This document shows, piece after piece, positions 40,547 to 47,478 of a stretch of DNA of 52,628 nt. Both the position numbers and the translations under genes were made by a program. Source of the stretch: a virus; the IMG/VR virus record IMGVR_UViG_3300028388_005745, positions 1 through 52,628 of that record. One strand, 5' to 3'. Position 1 is the stretch's first letter. Every line of letters begins with the position of its first letter. The notes beneath the pieces are model-generated. The model was given only the letters and a program-made list of their open reading frames with translations, was not told the DNA's origin and did no database searches.

Positions 40547-41305
40547 ATGATAAAAGAAAAAGCGCATAAAGATCCTGAATTTTCCAGTGAGATGAAGTGT
40601 TCAATCGAAAATGAAATCATTGCAAATGATATTAAATATTCAATAGAAATTAATATAAATAAGGATTTCAGGCGCATTGTTATCAAAGAATTTAGATTCG
40701 ATCCCATCGATAACGCGTATGGGCCGAATGGAATGATAGAAAAAAAGTTAAATACTGATACTGAAGACATTTCCCTCATTATTGATGATATTACATCTAT
40801 TGTTCAAGCATTCACCGCTGGAACGGGAATAGCAGCGCACGAAAGAGATTATTTAATTACGGCAATTGCTAATTTTCTTTCTAAAGTAAAGCCATTAATC
40901 AATTATAAGCATATGAAATTTCAAGTTGTTCGGGCTGGATTATTGAAAAGAACTTCAAATGAAGGGATGGTAAGAAGTGAGGACCTACCAGAAGTGGAAT
41001 CCGTTGCGATTTCAGAAGAAAATTTAGAACATATATTCAATATAGGGTGTAAATATTTAATCGGAAGGGATATGGAAAGGGATGAGGCCGAAGCAGTTAA
41101 ATGGTTTCGGTTAGCAGCTGATAACGGACATGCGCAATCTCAAGAGGAGCTTGGAAGGATGTATGAGTTTGGGAGAGGGGTTTCAAAAGATATAGCTGAG
41201 GCAACCAAATGGTATAGTCGAGCTGAAAACCAAGGCCGTGGCGCCGCTAAAGAAAGACTTAACGAACTTCTTTCGTTTTCAAATTTAACGAAGGGAGAGA
41301 AATAG
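40547..41305 (+). CDS. Sel1-repeat protein
   Basis: 252 residues. The N-terminal 160 residues are of unknown fold; residues about 163-241 hold two Sel1-like repeats (FNIGCKYLIGRDMERDEAEAVKWFRLAADNGHAQSQEELGRMYEFGRGVSKDIAEATKWYSRAENQG). Sel1 repeats mediate protein-protein contacts and are frequent in intracellular bacteria. It starts 3 bp after the portal gene without a clear ribosome site and begins an AT-rich accessory block. Confidence 0.75.
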   Translation: MIKEKAHKDPEFSSEMKCSIENEIIANDIKYSIEININKDFRRIVIKEFRFDPIDNAYGPNGMIEKKLNTDTEDISLIIDDITSIVQAFTAGTGIAAHERDYLITAIANFLSKVKPLINYKHMKFQVVRAGLLKRTSNEGMVRSEDLPEVESVAISEENLEHIFNIGCKYLIGRDMERDEAEAVKWFRLAADNGHAQSQEELGRMYEFGRGVSKDIAEATKWYSRAENQGRGAAKERLNELLSFSNLTKGEK

Positions 41306-41306
41306 A

Positions 41307-41657
41307 ATGGAAGAAAAAGAATGCGTCAAATTAATTGAAGAGATATCTCAAAAAATTTGGGATTTCCTGAATAAATCCAATTGGACAGTTAATGAATATC
41401 GTAATGCTGCGGCGTCCAAATCTTCAAACGACAAGGATGTTTTGAAGCTTGAATTAAAAGTTGAAAACATCCATTTGCCTTTTAAACTCATATGTATTCT
41501 GGCTAAAGATAAAAGCTTTTCCCACACAGTGGCTGAAACAGATGATTTACCTTCTGATTCCGAGCAATTTTATTATCATAAACAAATAGAAGCAGTTATG
41601 GCCGAAGTCGTGCTTCGACTAATCGAATTAGAGGAAAGAATGAAGGAGAAAAAATGA
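41307..41657 (+). CDS. single-domain member of a repeat family (unknown)
   Basis: 116 residues. The N-terminal motif IWDFLNKSNWTVNEYRNAAA recurs in the next gene (LLSFLKENNWTIEDLVNAP; LKEFLDEQGMSVEQFTELP), giving a common domain of about 110 residues. It ends in a Glu/Lys-rich helix. An AAGGGAGAG site supports ATG 41307; it overlaps the next gene by ATGA. No outside family recognised. Confidence 0.6.
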   Translation: MEEKECVKLIEEISQKIWDFLNKSNWTVNEYRNAAASKSSNDKDVLKLELKVENIHLPFKLICILAKDKSFSHTVAETDDLPSDSEQFYYHKQIEAVMAEVVLRLIELEERMKEKK

Positions 41658-42427
41658 CAAAAGAACCAGATATGAAAGTATCCCAAGAAATCATAGAAAC
41701 CCTTGATCTGGAAAATATTGGTGCTGCAAAAGCCTTATTAAGTTTTTTGAAGGAAAATAATTGGACGATTGAAGATCTAGTCAACGCACCGCAATTAGAT
41801 CCAGATAAAGAAGATTATAAGGAAATCGCGCTTGGTGTTATTGTTCCCAAGCTAAATCATCATCTTACTATTCTCTATAGAATTGCTACAGATAAAAGCG
41901 CAGCGCAGATAGGTACGGTATATGGCGAAAATGAAACGCTGAGTCGTCAAGAAATTGGAATAATATCCGAATCTATTATACTAACTATTACCCGCCTTGC
42001 GCATTACCTCAATAATAATAATAATAATAATGATGATGATGATATGGATATATGTGAAAGCAAAAATGCTTTTGCAAAGTTTGAAAGTCAGCCTAATCAC
42101 TCCCTGCGAGAAGGTGTGAATCAGCTTAAAGAGTTTTTGGACGAACAAGGAATGTCCGTTGAACAGTTTACGGAATTACCTGATTTTAATAAAATCCCAA
42201 ATACAGATATGGATATAGATATTGTAAAGCTAGAGTGTGAAGCGAGAACTTCAAACTGTGAAAATAGTTATTTTATAACTTTCGCGATGACAAAAGACAA
42301 TAAATACACAGATATCTCTTTACGCTTTTCTGATCCTAAGGATGGAACCCTTTTCAATACAGAAGTCGGATTCTCTATCGCTCATGAAATGATAGAAGGC
42401 GTAAAGAAATATAAGACGCTTCATTAA
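41654..42427 (+). CDS. two-domain member of the same repeat family
   Basis: 257 residues made of two copies (about 15-110 and 140-255) of the domain seen singly in the preceding gene. They are joined by an Asn7-Asp4 linker encoded by an (AAT)7(GAT)4 microsatellite. Coupled to the previous gene by ATGA with GAAGGAG. Likely a lineage-specific expansion; function unknown. The linker repeat could vary in length. Confidence 0.6.
   Translation: MTKEPDMKVSQEIIETLDLENIGAAKALLSFLKENNWTIEDLVNAPQLDPDKEDYKEIALGVIVPKLNHHLTILYRIATDKSAAQIGTVYGENETLSRQEIGIISESIILTITRLAHYLNNNNNNNDDDDMDICESKNAFAKFESQPNHSLREGVNQLKEFLDEQGMSVEQFTELPDFNKIPNTDMDIDIVKLECEARTSNCENSYFITFAMTKDNKYTDISLRFSDPKDGTLFNTEVGFSIAHEMIEGVKKYKTLH
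42011..42042 (+). repeat. trinucleotide microsatellite (AAT)7(GAT)4
   Basis: A run of AAT codons followed by GAT codons inside the 41654 gene, encoding Asn7-Asp4 between its two domains. In-frame triplets, so length change would alter the linker without a frameshift. Confidence 0.8.
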
Positions 42428-42448
42428 TGTTATCATAGGACAAATATA

Positions 42449-42637
42449 ATGAAAAAACTACTTATATCCACTATATTAGGAAGCACCGTCTTGCTGGCTT
42501 CTTGCAATGATCAAGAGGAGAGAGAGCCAGAGCCCTTAAACCCCAATGATATAATTTTACAACTCCCATCTGAGGATGAAAGTGTATTGCCTGGTACAGA
42601 ACCATCTACCGAAGAAGAAGGGAAAGAGGAGGAATGA
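42449..42637 (+). CDS. small lipoprotein
   Basis: 62 residues: a type II signal peptide (MKKLLISTILGSTVLLASC, lipobox LASC with Cys19) and a short acidic tail rich in Glu/Pro. It should be lipid-anchored and periplasm- or surface-facing. An AGGA site precedes ATG 42449. Phage lipoproteins of this kind can act as o-spanins or exclusion factors; the lysis gene is 3 kb away, so neither is secure. Confidence 0.7.
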   Translation: MKKLLISTILGSTVLLASCNDQEEREPEPLNPNDIILQLPSEDESVLPGTEPSTEEEGKEEE

Positions 42638-42689
42638 TTTTTAAAATCATTGAAAACCCTAGTGTTTAAAGGGGTTTCCGGTCCTTATA

Positions 42690-42732
42690 AAGATTGTGCC
42701 ACTTATAAACCAATTATACTTGGCACAATCTT
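42690..42732. repeat. 12-bp perfect inverted repeat
   Basis: AAGATTGTGCCA (42690-42701) and its exact complement (42721-42732) with a 19-nt loop, in the 244-bp gap after the lipoprotein gene. Without a U-tract it may be an operator or RNA structure. The gap also holds a 17-nt palindrome at 42634-42650 (ATGATTTTTAAAATCAT) over the lipoprotein stop, and an AAACCC/GGGTTT hairpin (42654-42677). Confidence 0.6.
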
Positions 42733-42825
42733 GTGCGTCCCACCCCTCATCTGATCAACATAAAGTTACATAAGCAGTAACCTTATGTATGATTTTATCT
42801 CATTTTTAATCTTATTTATTAATAA

Positions 42826-42854
42826 TTGACAAGACAACAATCTGCCGATATGGT
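42826..42854 (+). promoter_or_regulatory. sigma70-type promoter
   Basis: TTGACA (42826-42831), 17-bp spacer, TATGGT (42849-42854), 27 bp before ATG 42882. The -35 is perfect. It would drive the secreted and membrane-protein genes 42882-45328. Confidence 0.6.
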
Positions 42855-42881
42855 AAAAACAATTCAACCGAATTATTTTTC

Positions 42882-43136
42882 ATGAACAACGTATTACGAT
42901 TATTAGGGGTCGCGTCATTATGTTTCTCACCGGCCTTATATGGCTCATCACCTCCCAATATGAAAAAAGAAATACCCAAGTTTCAGATGTTGAAACAATG
43001 GATATCAGACCACCACTTGATTGATAACGCAGATATTCCTCATATTACTGAAATCACTGTAAGGCCTGATTCTATCTTTGTAATTATCGAAGATGGAGAA
43101 GAAACAACCATAACTGAAATACAGGATGAAGAATGA
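42882..43136 (+). CDS. small secreted protein, paralogue 1
   Basis: 84 residues with a signal peptide (MNNVLRLLGVASLCFSPALYGSS). The mature part has a strand-rich motif (ITEITVRPDSIFVIIEDGEETTITEI) resembling the C-terminal part of the 43719 product. No ribosome site is seen, so the transcript may be nearly leaderless. It overlaps the next gene by ATGA. Confidence 0.6.
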   Translation: MNNVLRLLGVASLCFSPALYGSSPPNMKKEIPKFQMLKQWISDHHLIDNADIPHITEITVRPDSIFVIIEDGEETTITEIQDEE

Positions 43137-43675
43137 ATAAAACCACAGAAAAAGATATATATAAAATAGAGTATAAAAATAAGGATTCCAGTATTTACTT
43201 TAAATTTGATATAATTTTATCACATGTTGTTATTGATTGTAATATAAAAATAAGTAATGATTATAAGGATGAGTACTATGGAGCTATTTACATAAGTATA
43301 GAGAGAAATGAAGAAAATACGGTCAAAGTTGCACCTTATTTTACGTACGCTTCTTTTTTTATTGAAATGAATTACGATGGTATGGAAGGAGAAGTAAGGG
43401 GAGTTCGAGAATATATTATCAACGAGGTGGAGCGTTTTTATTCCGGTGTGCCAGCTGTAGAGTGTATTAATGCTTATGTTGATAAAATACTCTTTTTGAT
43501 TCGAAGTAAGGTAAGGGAAGCAATTAAATTATATGAGCCGCCTAAGATAAGTAATTTATCTGATGAAAGTTTTGTCATTCTGGATATGCCGTCCAGTGAA
43601 CATATAGATGAAGAGAAAGGGAGAAGTGATCGGGAAAAGGTAAAAAAATTATTCTCTGGAGATTATAAACCATAA
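43133..43675 (+). CDS. unknown 180-residue protein
   Basis: Lys/Asp/Ile-rich, with N-terminal strands and helical C-terminus (YIINEVERFYSG...FLIRSKVREAIKLYE), no signal peptide. Its DNA is notably more AT-rich than the virion genes, suggesting separate acquisition. ATGA-coupled to the small secreted protein gene. No family recognised. Confidence 0.5.
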   Translation: MNKTTEKDIYKIEYKNKDSSIYFKFDIILSHVVIDCNIKISNDYKDEYYGAIYISIERNEENTVKVAPYFTYASFFIEMNYDGMEGEVRGVREYIINEVERFYSGVPAVECINAYVDKILFLIRSKVREAIKLYEPPKISNLSDESFVILDMPSSEHIDEEKGRSDREKVKKLFSGDYKP

Positions 43676-43718
43676 GTTTATTTAGGGAGGAAAATTAAAC
43701 TTAATTGGAGATGAAAAA

Positions 43719-44048
43719 ATGAAAACTAAGTTACTATTTGCCCTACCCTTAATTACAAACTTACTTGCATCTGATTCTGATTATAAAGAATGTGAAGATT
43801 CGTTATCGTTACCCCCTGTAATTGTCATGAGCTATGATGATAATCCGATATTCCAAAAGCTTCTTCAAGAGTCCGTCAAGTGTCGTTTAATCTTTGCAGA
43901 TGAGATAGCTGCCGTTACGGAATTTGAGATTATTGATGAAGAATTTCGAATCCATATTGATGAAGGTGAAGAGCGAAGCCTTGTTAAGTTTTCTATTAAG
44001 GAAATGTTTGGGGACGATTGGTACCGGAAGCTAGGCATTGTGAAATGA
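43719..44048 (+). CDS. small secreted protein, paralogue 2
   Basis: 109 residues: signal peptide (MKTKLLFALPLITNLLAS) and a short mature domain whose end (VTEFEIIDEEFRIHIDEGEERSLVKF) parallels paralogue 1 at 42882. Two Cys in the mature part could form a disulphide. A GGAG site lies upstream; it overlaps the next gene by ATGA. Confidence 0.6.
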   Translation: MKTKLLFALPLITNLLASDSDYKECEDSLSLPPVIVMSYDDNPIFQKLLQESVKCRLIFADEIAAVTEFEIIDEEFRIHIDEGEERSLVKFSIKEMFGDDWYRKLGIVK

Positions 44049-44575
44049 AATACATAACAATGAGAGAATATTACAAAACAAATTCTAAGGCCAAATTTGC
44101 CTATACTCTTGCATTTATCATGTGCTTTTCAGCGCCTTTTGTTGTTATGTTATTACAAGTTTATTTAATTTTTATTTTAGAGTTGTATTTTAATAATTAT
44201 ATATCATTGTTTTTTCAAGTAATAATTGCATTCTGGACCATTAAGAGCATATGGAAGGCTATGAAAATAATTGATTTCTTCACTCAATTTACCGTTACAA
44301 AAAGTTTTTATGGAATCCTCACAAAGGAGAAAGTTAAAACGGTCAAAAAGATAGAAATTCATGAAATGTCTTTGAATGGTATTCTTAAAAAAGCATTCGA
44401 TATATATGGTGTTTTTGTTAACAGAGAAATCATTTGTTGTATTTCAACTGTATTTTTCTATTTAAAGAAGCTTGTTAGATCTGATTTACGTATCGTTACC
44501 TACGAAGTGGATGTCACACTTACAGAGAATAAAGATAAAATATTACTCCCTCTCGAGATAATGGCTAAGGTATAA
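44045..44575 (+). CDS. membrane protein with cytoplasmic domain
   Basis: 176 residues from ATG 44045 (ATGA overlap with the previous stop; a longer TTG frame is less likely). Two transmembrane helices (YTLAFIMCFSAPFVVMLLQVYLIFIL; ISLFFQVIIAFWTIKSIW) are followed by a basic domain of about 105 residues. It is too long and asymmetric for a typical holin; exclusion or envelope-modifying roles are possible. Confidence 0.55.
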   Translation: MKYITMREYYKTNSKAKFAYTLAFIMCFSAPFVVMLLQVYLIFILELYFNNYISLFFQVIIAFWTIKSIWKAMKIIDFFTQFTVTKSFYGILTKEKVKTVKKIEIHEMSLNGILKKAFDIYGVFVNREIICCISTVFFYLKKLVRSDLRIVTYEVDVTLTENKDKILLPLEIMAKV

Positions 44576-44586
44576 GGAAAGAATAT

Positions 44587-44994
44587 ATGACAAGGAAGAA
44601 ACTCACCTTAAAAGAACGTCGTTTAAAGTATCTCACGCATTTAGAATCCGAATTGAAGATATTAAGTGAATGGCGCACGCAAATAAAAAGTGAGCTATTA
44701 AGTAAGATTCTTTACGGAGAGCCGCCTTTAATAGAGGATACAGATTCATACACGGACCTGACCGACAAGACATTAGCGGTATATTATAAGAAGCTAGAGG
44801 AAGATGTGGAAAAGTATGTTAATAAACCGCCGCGTAGTTTGCCTGCCACGATTCACCTTGAATGGCAGATAAACCAAAGCTTCGATCAGGTAAACAACTT
44901 ACTTATTGGTATTGAGCATAAAATAGCCGAGTTAACGAAAAAGGTCGAAGAGGCTGAAAAGTCCCTAGAAAATAAGGAGAAGAAAGATGAGTAA
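44587..44994 (+). CDS. coiled-coil protein
   Basis: 135 residues, charged, with N- and C-terminal coiled coils (LKERRLKYLTHLESELKILSEW; LIGIEHKIAELTKKVEEAEKSLE). A GGAAAGAATAT site precedes the ATG. It overlaps the following gene by 8 nt. Function unknown; perhaps a structural or lysis-associated adaptor. Confidence 0.5.
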   Translation: MTRKKLTLKERRLKYLTHLESELKILSEWRTQIKSELLSKILYGEPPLIEDTDSYTDLTDKTLAVYYKKLEEDVEKYVNKPPRSLPATIHLEWQINQSFDQVNNLLIGIEHKIAELTKKVEEAEKSLENKEKKDE

Positions 44995-45328
44995 AAAAGA
45001 TACTGCCCTGCGGGAAATTACAGATATTACCCTTCAGCAAATTAATAAAATCAATGAATCATCCACAGATGGACAATTTAAGGCGCCCAAATTTGCTACT
45101 TTATATACAGATGAATTTATTGAGCCACTAAGTTTTCTTGCTGAAGAGGTTAAATATATTCTCGATAAAGCGCCCGCTTTTGCCGATTCACTTTCTGCGG
45201 ATAAAAGAGAAGATTATGCGGCGCTTTTATTTATTATTCAAGAAGCCGCTAAGGATATTGAAAAGATAGAAAAGTGTATCACTCTTAAGGATGTTATTTC
45301 CCCCGCCTCTTATTTGAATAGAAAATAA
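44987..45328 (+). CDS. unknown 113-residue helical protein
   Basis: A helical soluble protein (ALREITDITLQQINKINES; YILDKAPAFADSLSADKREDYAALLFIIQEA) with an AAGGAGAAG ribosome site. Last gene of the accessory block before a 130-bp intergenic region with the endolysin promoter. No family recognised. Confidence 0.5.
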   Translation: MSKKDTALREITDITLQQINKINESSTDGQFKAPKFATLYTDEFIEPLSFLAEEVKYILDKAPAFADSLSADKREDYAALLFIIQEAAKDIEKIEKCITLKDVISPASYLNRK

Positions 45329-45407
45329 GGCCAAAGAAAAGGACAAAGAAGAAGATTCATAAGCAAATAATATCAATAATGATATTATCTACACACAGAA
45401 CCTTTCC

Positions 45408-45458
45408 TTTAAATAACTTGTGATGTGCGTATAATGTAAGAAAAAAGAATATTCTTAC
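45408..45458 (+). promoter_or_regulatory. endolysin promoter and start-overlapping hairpin
   Basis: TTTAAA (45408-45413), 16-bp spacer, TATAAT (45430-45435); a consensus -10 with a weak -35. Directly after it, GTAAGAA (45436-45442) and TTCTTAC (45452-45458) form an inverted repeat abutting ATG 45459, so expression could be controlled by a repressor or by RNA structure. An AATATCA/TGATATT repeat lies farther upstream (near 45369). Confidence 0.55.
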
Positions 45459-45929
45459 ATGAAAACACCTTATTATGGAAAAAAGAACACCCTTACAACT
45501 TCACCCGATGCTTTAGAGATCATCAAAGAATTCGAGGGGTTTTCTGCAGTCCCTTATACATGTCCCGGTGGAAAAGAAACCATCGGGTATGGACATGTTA
45601 TAAAACCAGATGAAAATCTCGCACCGCTTATCACAGAAGAAATTGCCACAAAACTCTTATGGGGTGATGTGAAGTGGGCAGAACTTGCCGTTAACACCTA
45701 TGTCAAAGTTCCTCTCTCTCAAAATCAATTTGATGCCCTTGTTTCCTTTGTATTCAATGTAGGAAGTGGAAACTTTCGCACCTCAACCCTCTTGAAAAAA
45801 CTCAATGAACTGAATTACATAGACGCTGCTAATGAATTGTTGCGGTGGGTCTTTGCGAATAAAAAGCGCTTAAATGGGTTAGTCAAGCGACGCGAAAGAG
45901 AAAAAAATTTATTCTTGAAAGAAATGTAG
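45459..45929 (+). CDS. endolysin, GH24 lysozyme
   Basis: 156 residues. The catalytic pattern E-x8-C-x5-T is present (EGFSAVPYTCPGGKET), with IGYGH following, and the C-terminal lobe QFDALVSFVFNVGSGNF. It is a T4/P22-type muramidase that cleaves the MurNAc-GlcNAc bond. No signal-anchor or signal peptide is seen, so it needs a holin; none is assigned with certainty. It is transcribed from its own promoter. Length is normal. Confidence 0.85.
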   Translation: MKTPYYGKKNTLTTSPDALEIIKEFEGFSAVPYTCPGGKETIGYGHVIKPDENLAPLITEEIATKLLWGDVKWAELAVNTYVKVPLSQNQFDALVSFVFNVGSGNFRTSTLLKKLNELNYIDAANELLRWVFANKKRLNGLVKRREREKNLFLKEM

Positions 45930-45975
45930 TTTCAATTTATTGTATAATGTACGAATACAAAAATAAATTATGACT

Positions 45976-45999
45976 CATTATTTCATTAATTGTTAATAA
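45976..45999 (-). repeat. dispersed intergenic repeat, copy C
   Basis: On the minus strand, this contains the same core as copies A and B (TTAACAATTAATGAAATA) and shares flanks with each. It lies in the 100-bp gap between the endolysin and the next gene, inverted relative to the other copies. Confidence 0.75.
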
Positions 46000-46029
46000 C
46001 CGGTTTATTTTATATTAGGGAGAATAGAT

Positions 46030-46497
46030 ATGAGAAACTGTACAGATGCACAAGATCGCTTGGGCTTAGGCGGCATGGACACAGGTGCTGAACAACGCGT
46101 TACAAGGCGCATGGGCTCAACAAAAGAAAAAAACGTAACAGGATTACGCCACCTTCGTAAGAATAGCGTCAACCAAAACCCAATTCCTCGGAAAAGGGGC
46201 GGTGCGTGCCATGGTGGTAAAAGGCAAAAACGTTTTATTGGGGGTCTTCTCAAAGGCGCTACAAAATTACTAGGCGGTGTGGCTAAGCCATTCCTTAACA
46301 TGGTCGGCCTTGGTGGCGGCGGGGGAAATAGTTCACCAGCACTACAACCACAATATCAGCCCCCACAACCTCAATACCAACCTCGTCAGCCCCAATACCT
46401 GCCTCAAAGCAATCAAGGTGGCTATGGTGGTGGCGGTTATGGTCAAATGGGACCAGCTTACTATAAAAAAGGTGGTCGGGTTCGTCGGAAGAAATAA
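46030..46497 (+). CDS. basic Gly/Gln/Pro-rich virion-module protein
   Basis: 155 residues: basic N-terminus, an amphipathic membrane-active-looking segment (KRFIGGLLKGATKLLGGVAKPFLNMVGLG), then Gln-Pro-Tyr repeats (QPQYQPPQPQYQPRQPQYLP) and the ending KKGGRVRRKK. The GG-x-V element also occurs in the large internal proteins at 10.7-17 kb, suggesting the same compartment. A TTAGGGAG site precedes it. Function unknown. Confidence 0.5.
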   Translation: MRNCTDAQDRLGLGGMDTGAEQRVTRRMGSTKEKNVTGLRHLRKNSVNQNPIPRKRGGACHGGKRQKRFIGGLLKGATKLLGGVAKPFLNMVGLGGGGGNSSPALQPQYQPPQPQYQPRQPQYLPQSNQGGYGGGGYGQMGPAYYKKGGRVRRKK

Positions 46498-46554
46498 TTT
46501 GAAATAAAATGTGCCTTTGATATAAAAAATAGAAGATTAACGCAAATAATAAAA

Positions 46555-46836
46555 ATGAATTTAAATTTAAATGAACTATATAATTTTTTCCAAGAATCTA
46601 TGAACGAGATGAGGGCACTTAGTGATGAGGCCGAAGCGCAAAAACAACAAGCGCTTGGGGTTCAGCAAACCACCGCTAAGTGTTCTCAAATCGTCAAAGC
46701 CCTTTTTGAAAAAATCGTCAAACCTTTGAAAGAAGCGCAAGAACCTGAGGGTGAAAAAGAAGAAGTTGGAACTAAAGAAAAAATGGAATGGCATGCCACT
46801 ATAGATGCTAAAGAAGAAGTGACAGAAAAAAAATAA
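46555..46836 (+). CDS. small acidic coiled-coil protein
   Basis: 93 residues: helical N-terminus with Gln/Ala (EAQKQQALGVQQTTAKCSQIVKALF) and an acidic Lys/Glu-rich tail. No ribosome site is visible. It lies at the beginning of the head-assembly run, so it may be a minor head or scaffold-associated protein. No family recognised. Confidence 0.45.
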   Translation: MNLNLNELYNFFQESMNEMRALSDEAEAQKQQALGVQQTTAKCSQIVKALFEKIVKPLKEAQEPEGEKEEVGTKEKMEWHATIDAKEEVTEKK

Positions 46837-46852
46837 ATCTGAAAGAGAAAAT

Positions 46853-47455
46853 ATGTCGAAAGAAATGCGCGAGAACTTACCCGAAAATATCCATAGATTT
46901 ACCGAACATCCTTTAAACTTAGACAATAAATGGGTCGCCCCCTCACCTGATCACTATTCAGCCCTTAAGGGTAAAGAGTGGACTGCTGAGGAAATCACCG
47001 ATTTTATCAAAGAACATTGTCAAGGTTTGGACTTGCACCGCCCTTCTAACCATTGGGTGTTGATGTGGTCCCCATACATAGAAATACCTGCTGTTTCACC
47101 AGCGGGTATTCTTATTCCAGAAAGTGCCCGTCGGAAGCAAAAGCACGCGCTCAATTTACAAGTGGGTCTTATTTTAGATTATGGGCCTAACACATGTTTG
47201 GGTGTGAGTCGTTATCCTACGGGAATTCTTTTCGAACGCGGTCAGTGGTATAACTATGTGACTTACGACATTCAACGTACTCTTTACATTCCGGAATTAC
47301 CTCTTGAAGAAGGTGATAACAAATTTGATGTTATCGATGGTCAAATCATTACACGAGATACAAAACCCCGTCCTTTTGAACTTCGTTTTGTTCGTGATGA
47401 TGCTTTACAAGGTCCAGCGAACTACGAGCAGGTAAAGTCTATTTTTGAAAACTAA
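46853..47455 (+). CDS. conserved head-module protein, possibly GroES-like fold
   Basis: 200 residues. The central segment (SPAGILIPESARRKQKHALN, LQVGLILDYGP, then FERGQWYNYVTYD) resembles the mobile-loop and beta-barrel pattern of GroES-type co-chaperonins (GGI(I/V)LP...G.V...G.G...V..GD.V.F). If real, it could assist folding of capsid proteins, as T4 gp31 does. Alternatively it is a structural protein of unknown fold. It precedes the scaffold gene by 23 bp. Confidence 0.4.
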   Translation: MSKEMRENLPENIHRFTEHPLNLDNKWVAPSPDHYSALKGKEWTAEEITDFIKEHCQGLDLHRPSNHWVLMWSPYIEIPAVSPAGILIPESARRKQKHALNLQVGLILDYGPNTCLGVSRYPTGILFERGQWYNYVTYDIQRTLYIPELPLEEGDNKFDVIDGQIITRDTKPRPFELRFVRDDALQGPANYEQVKSIFEN

Positions 47456-47478
47456 TACATAGCTAGGGAGGCTATATA

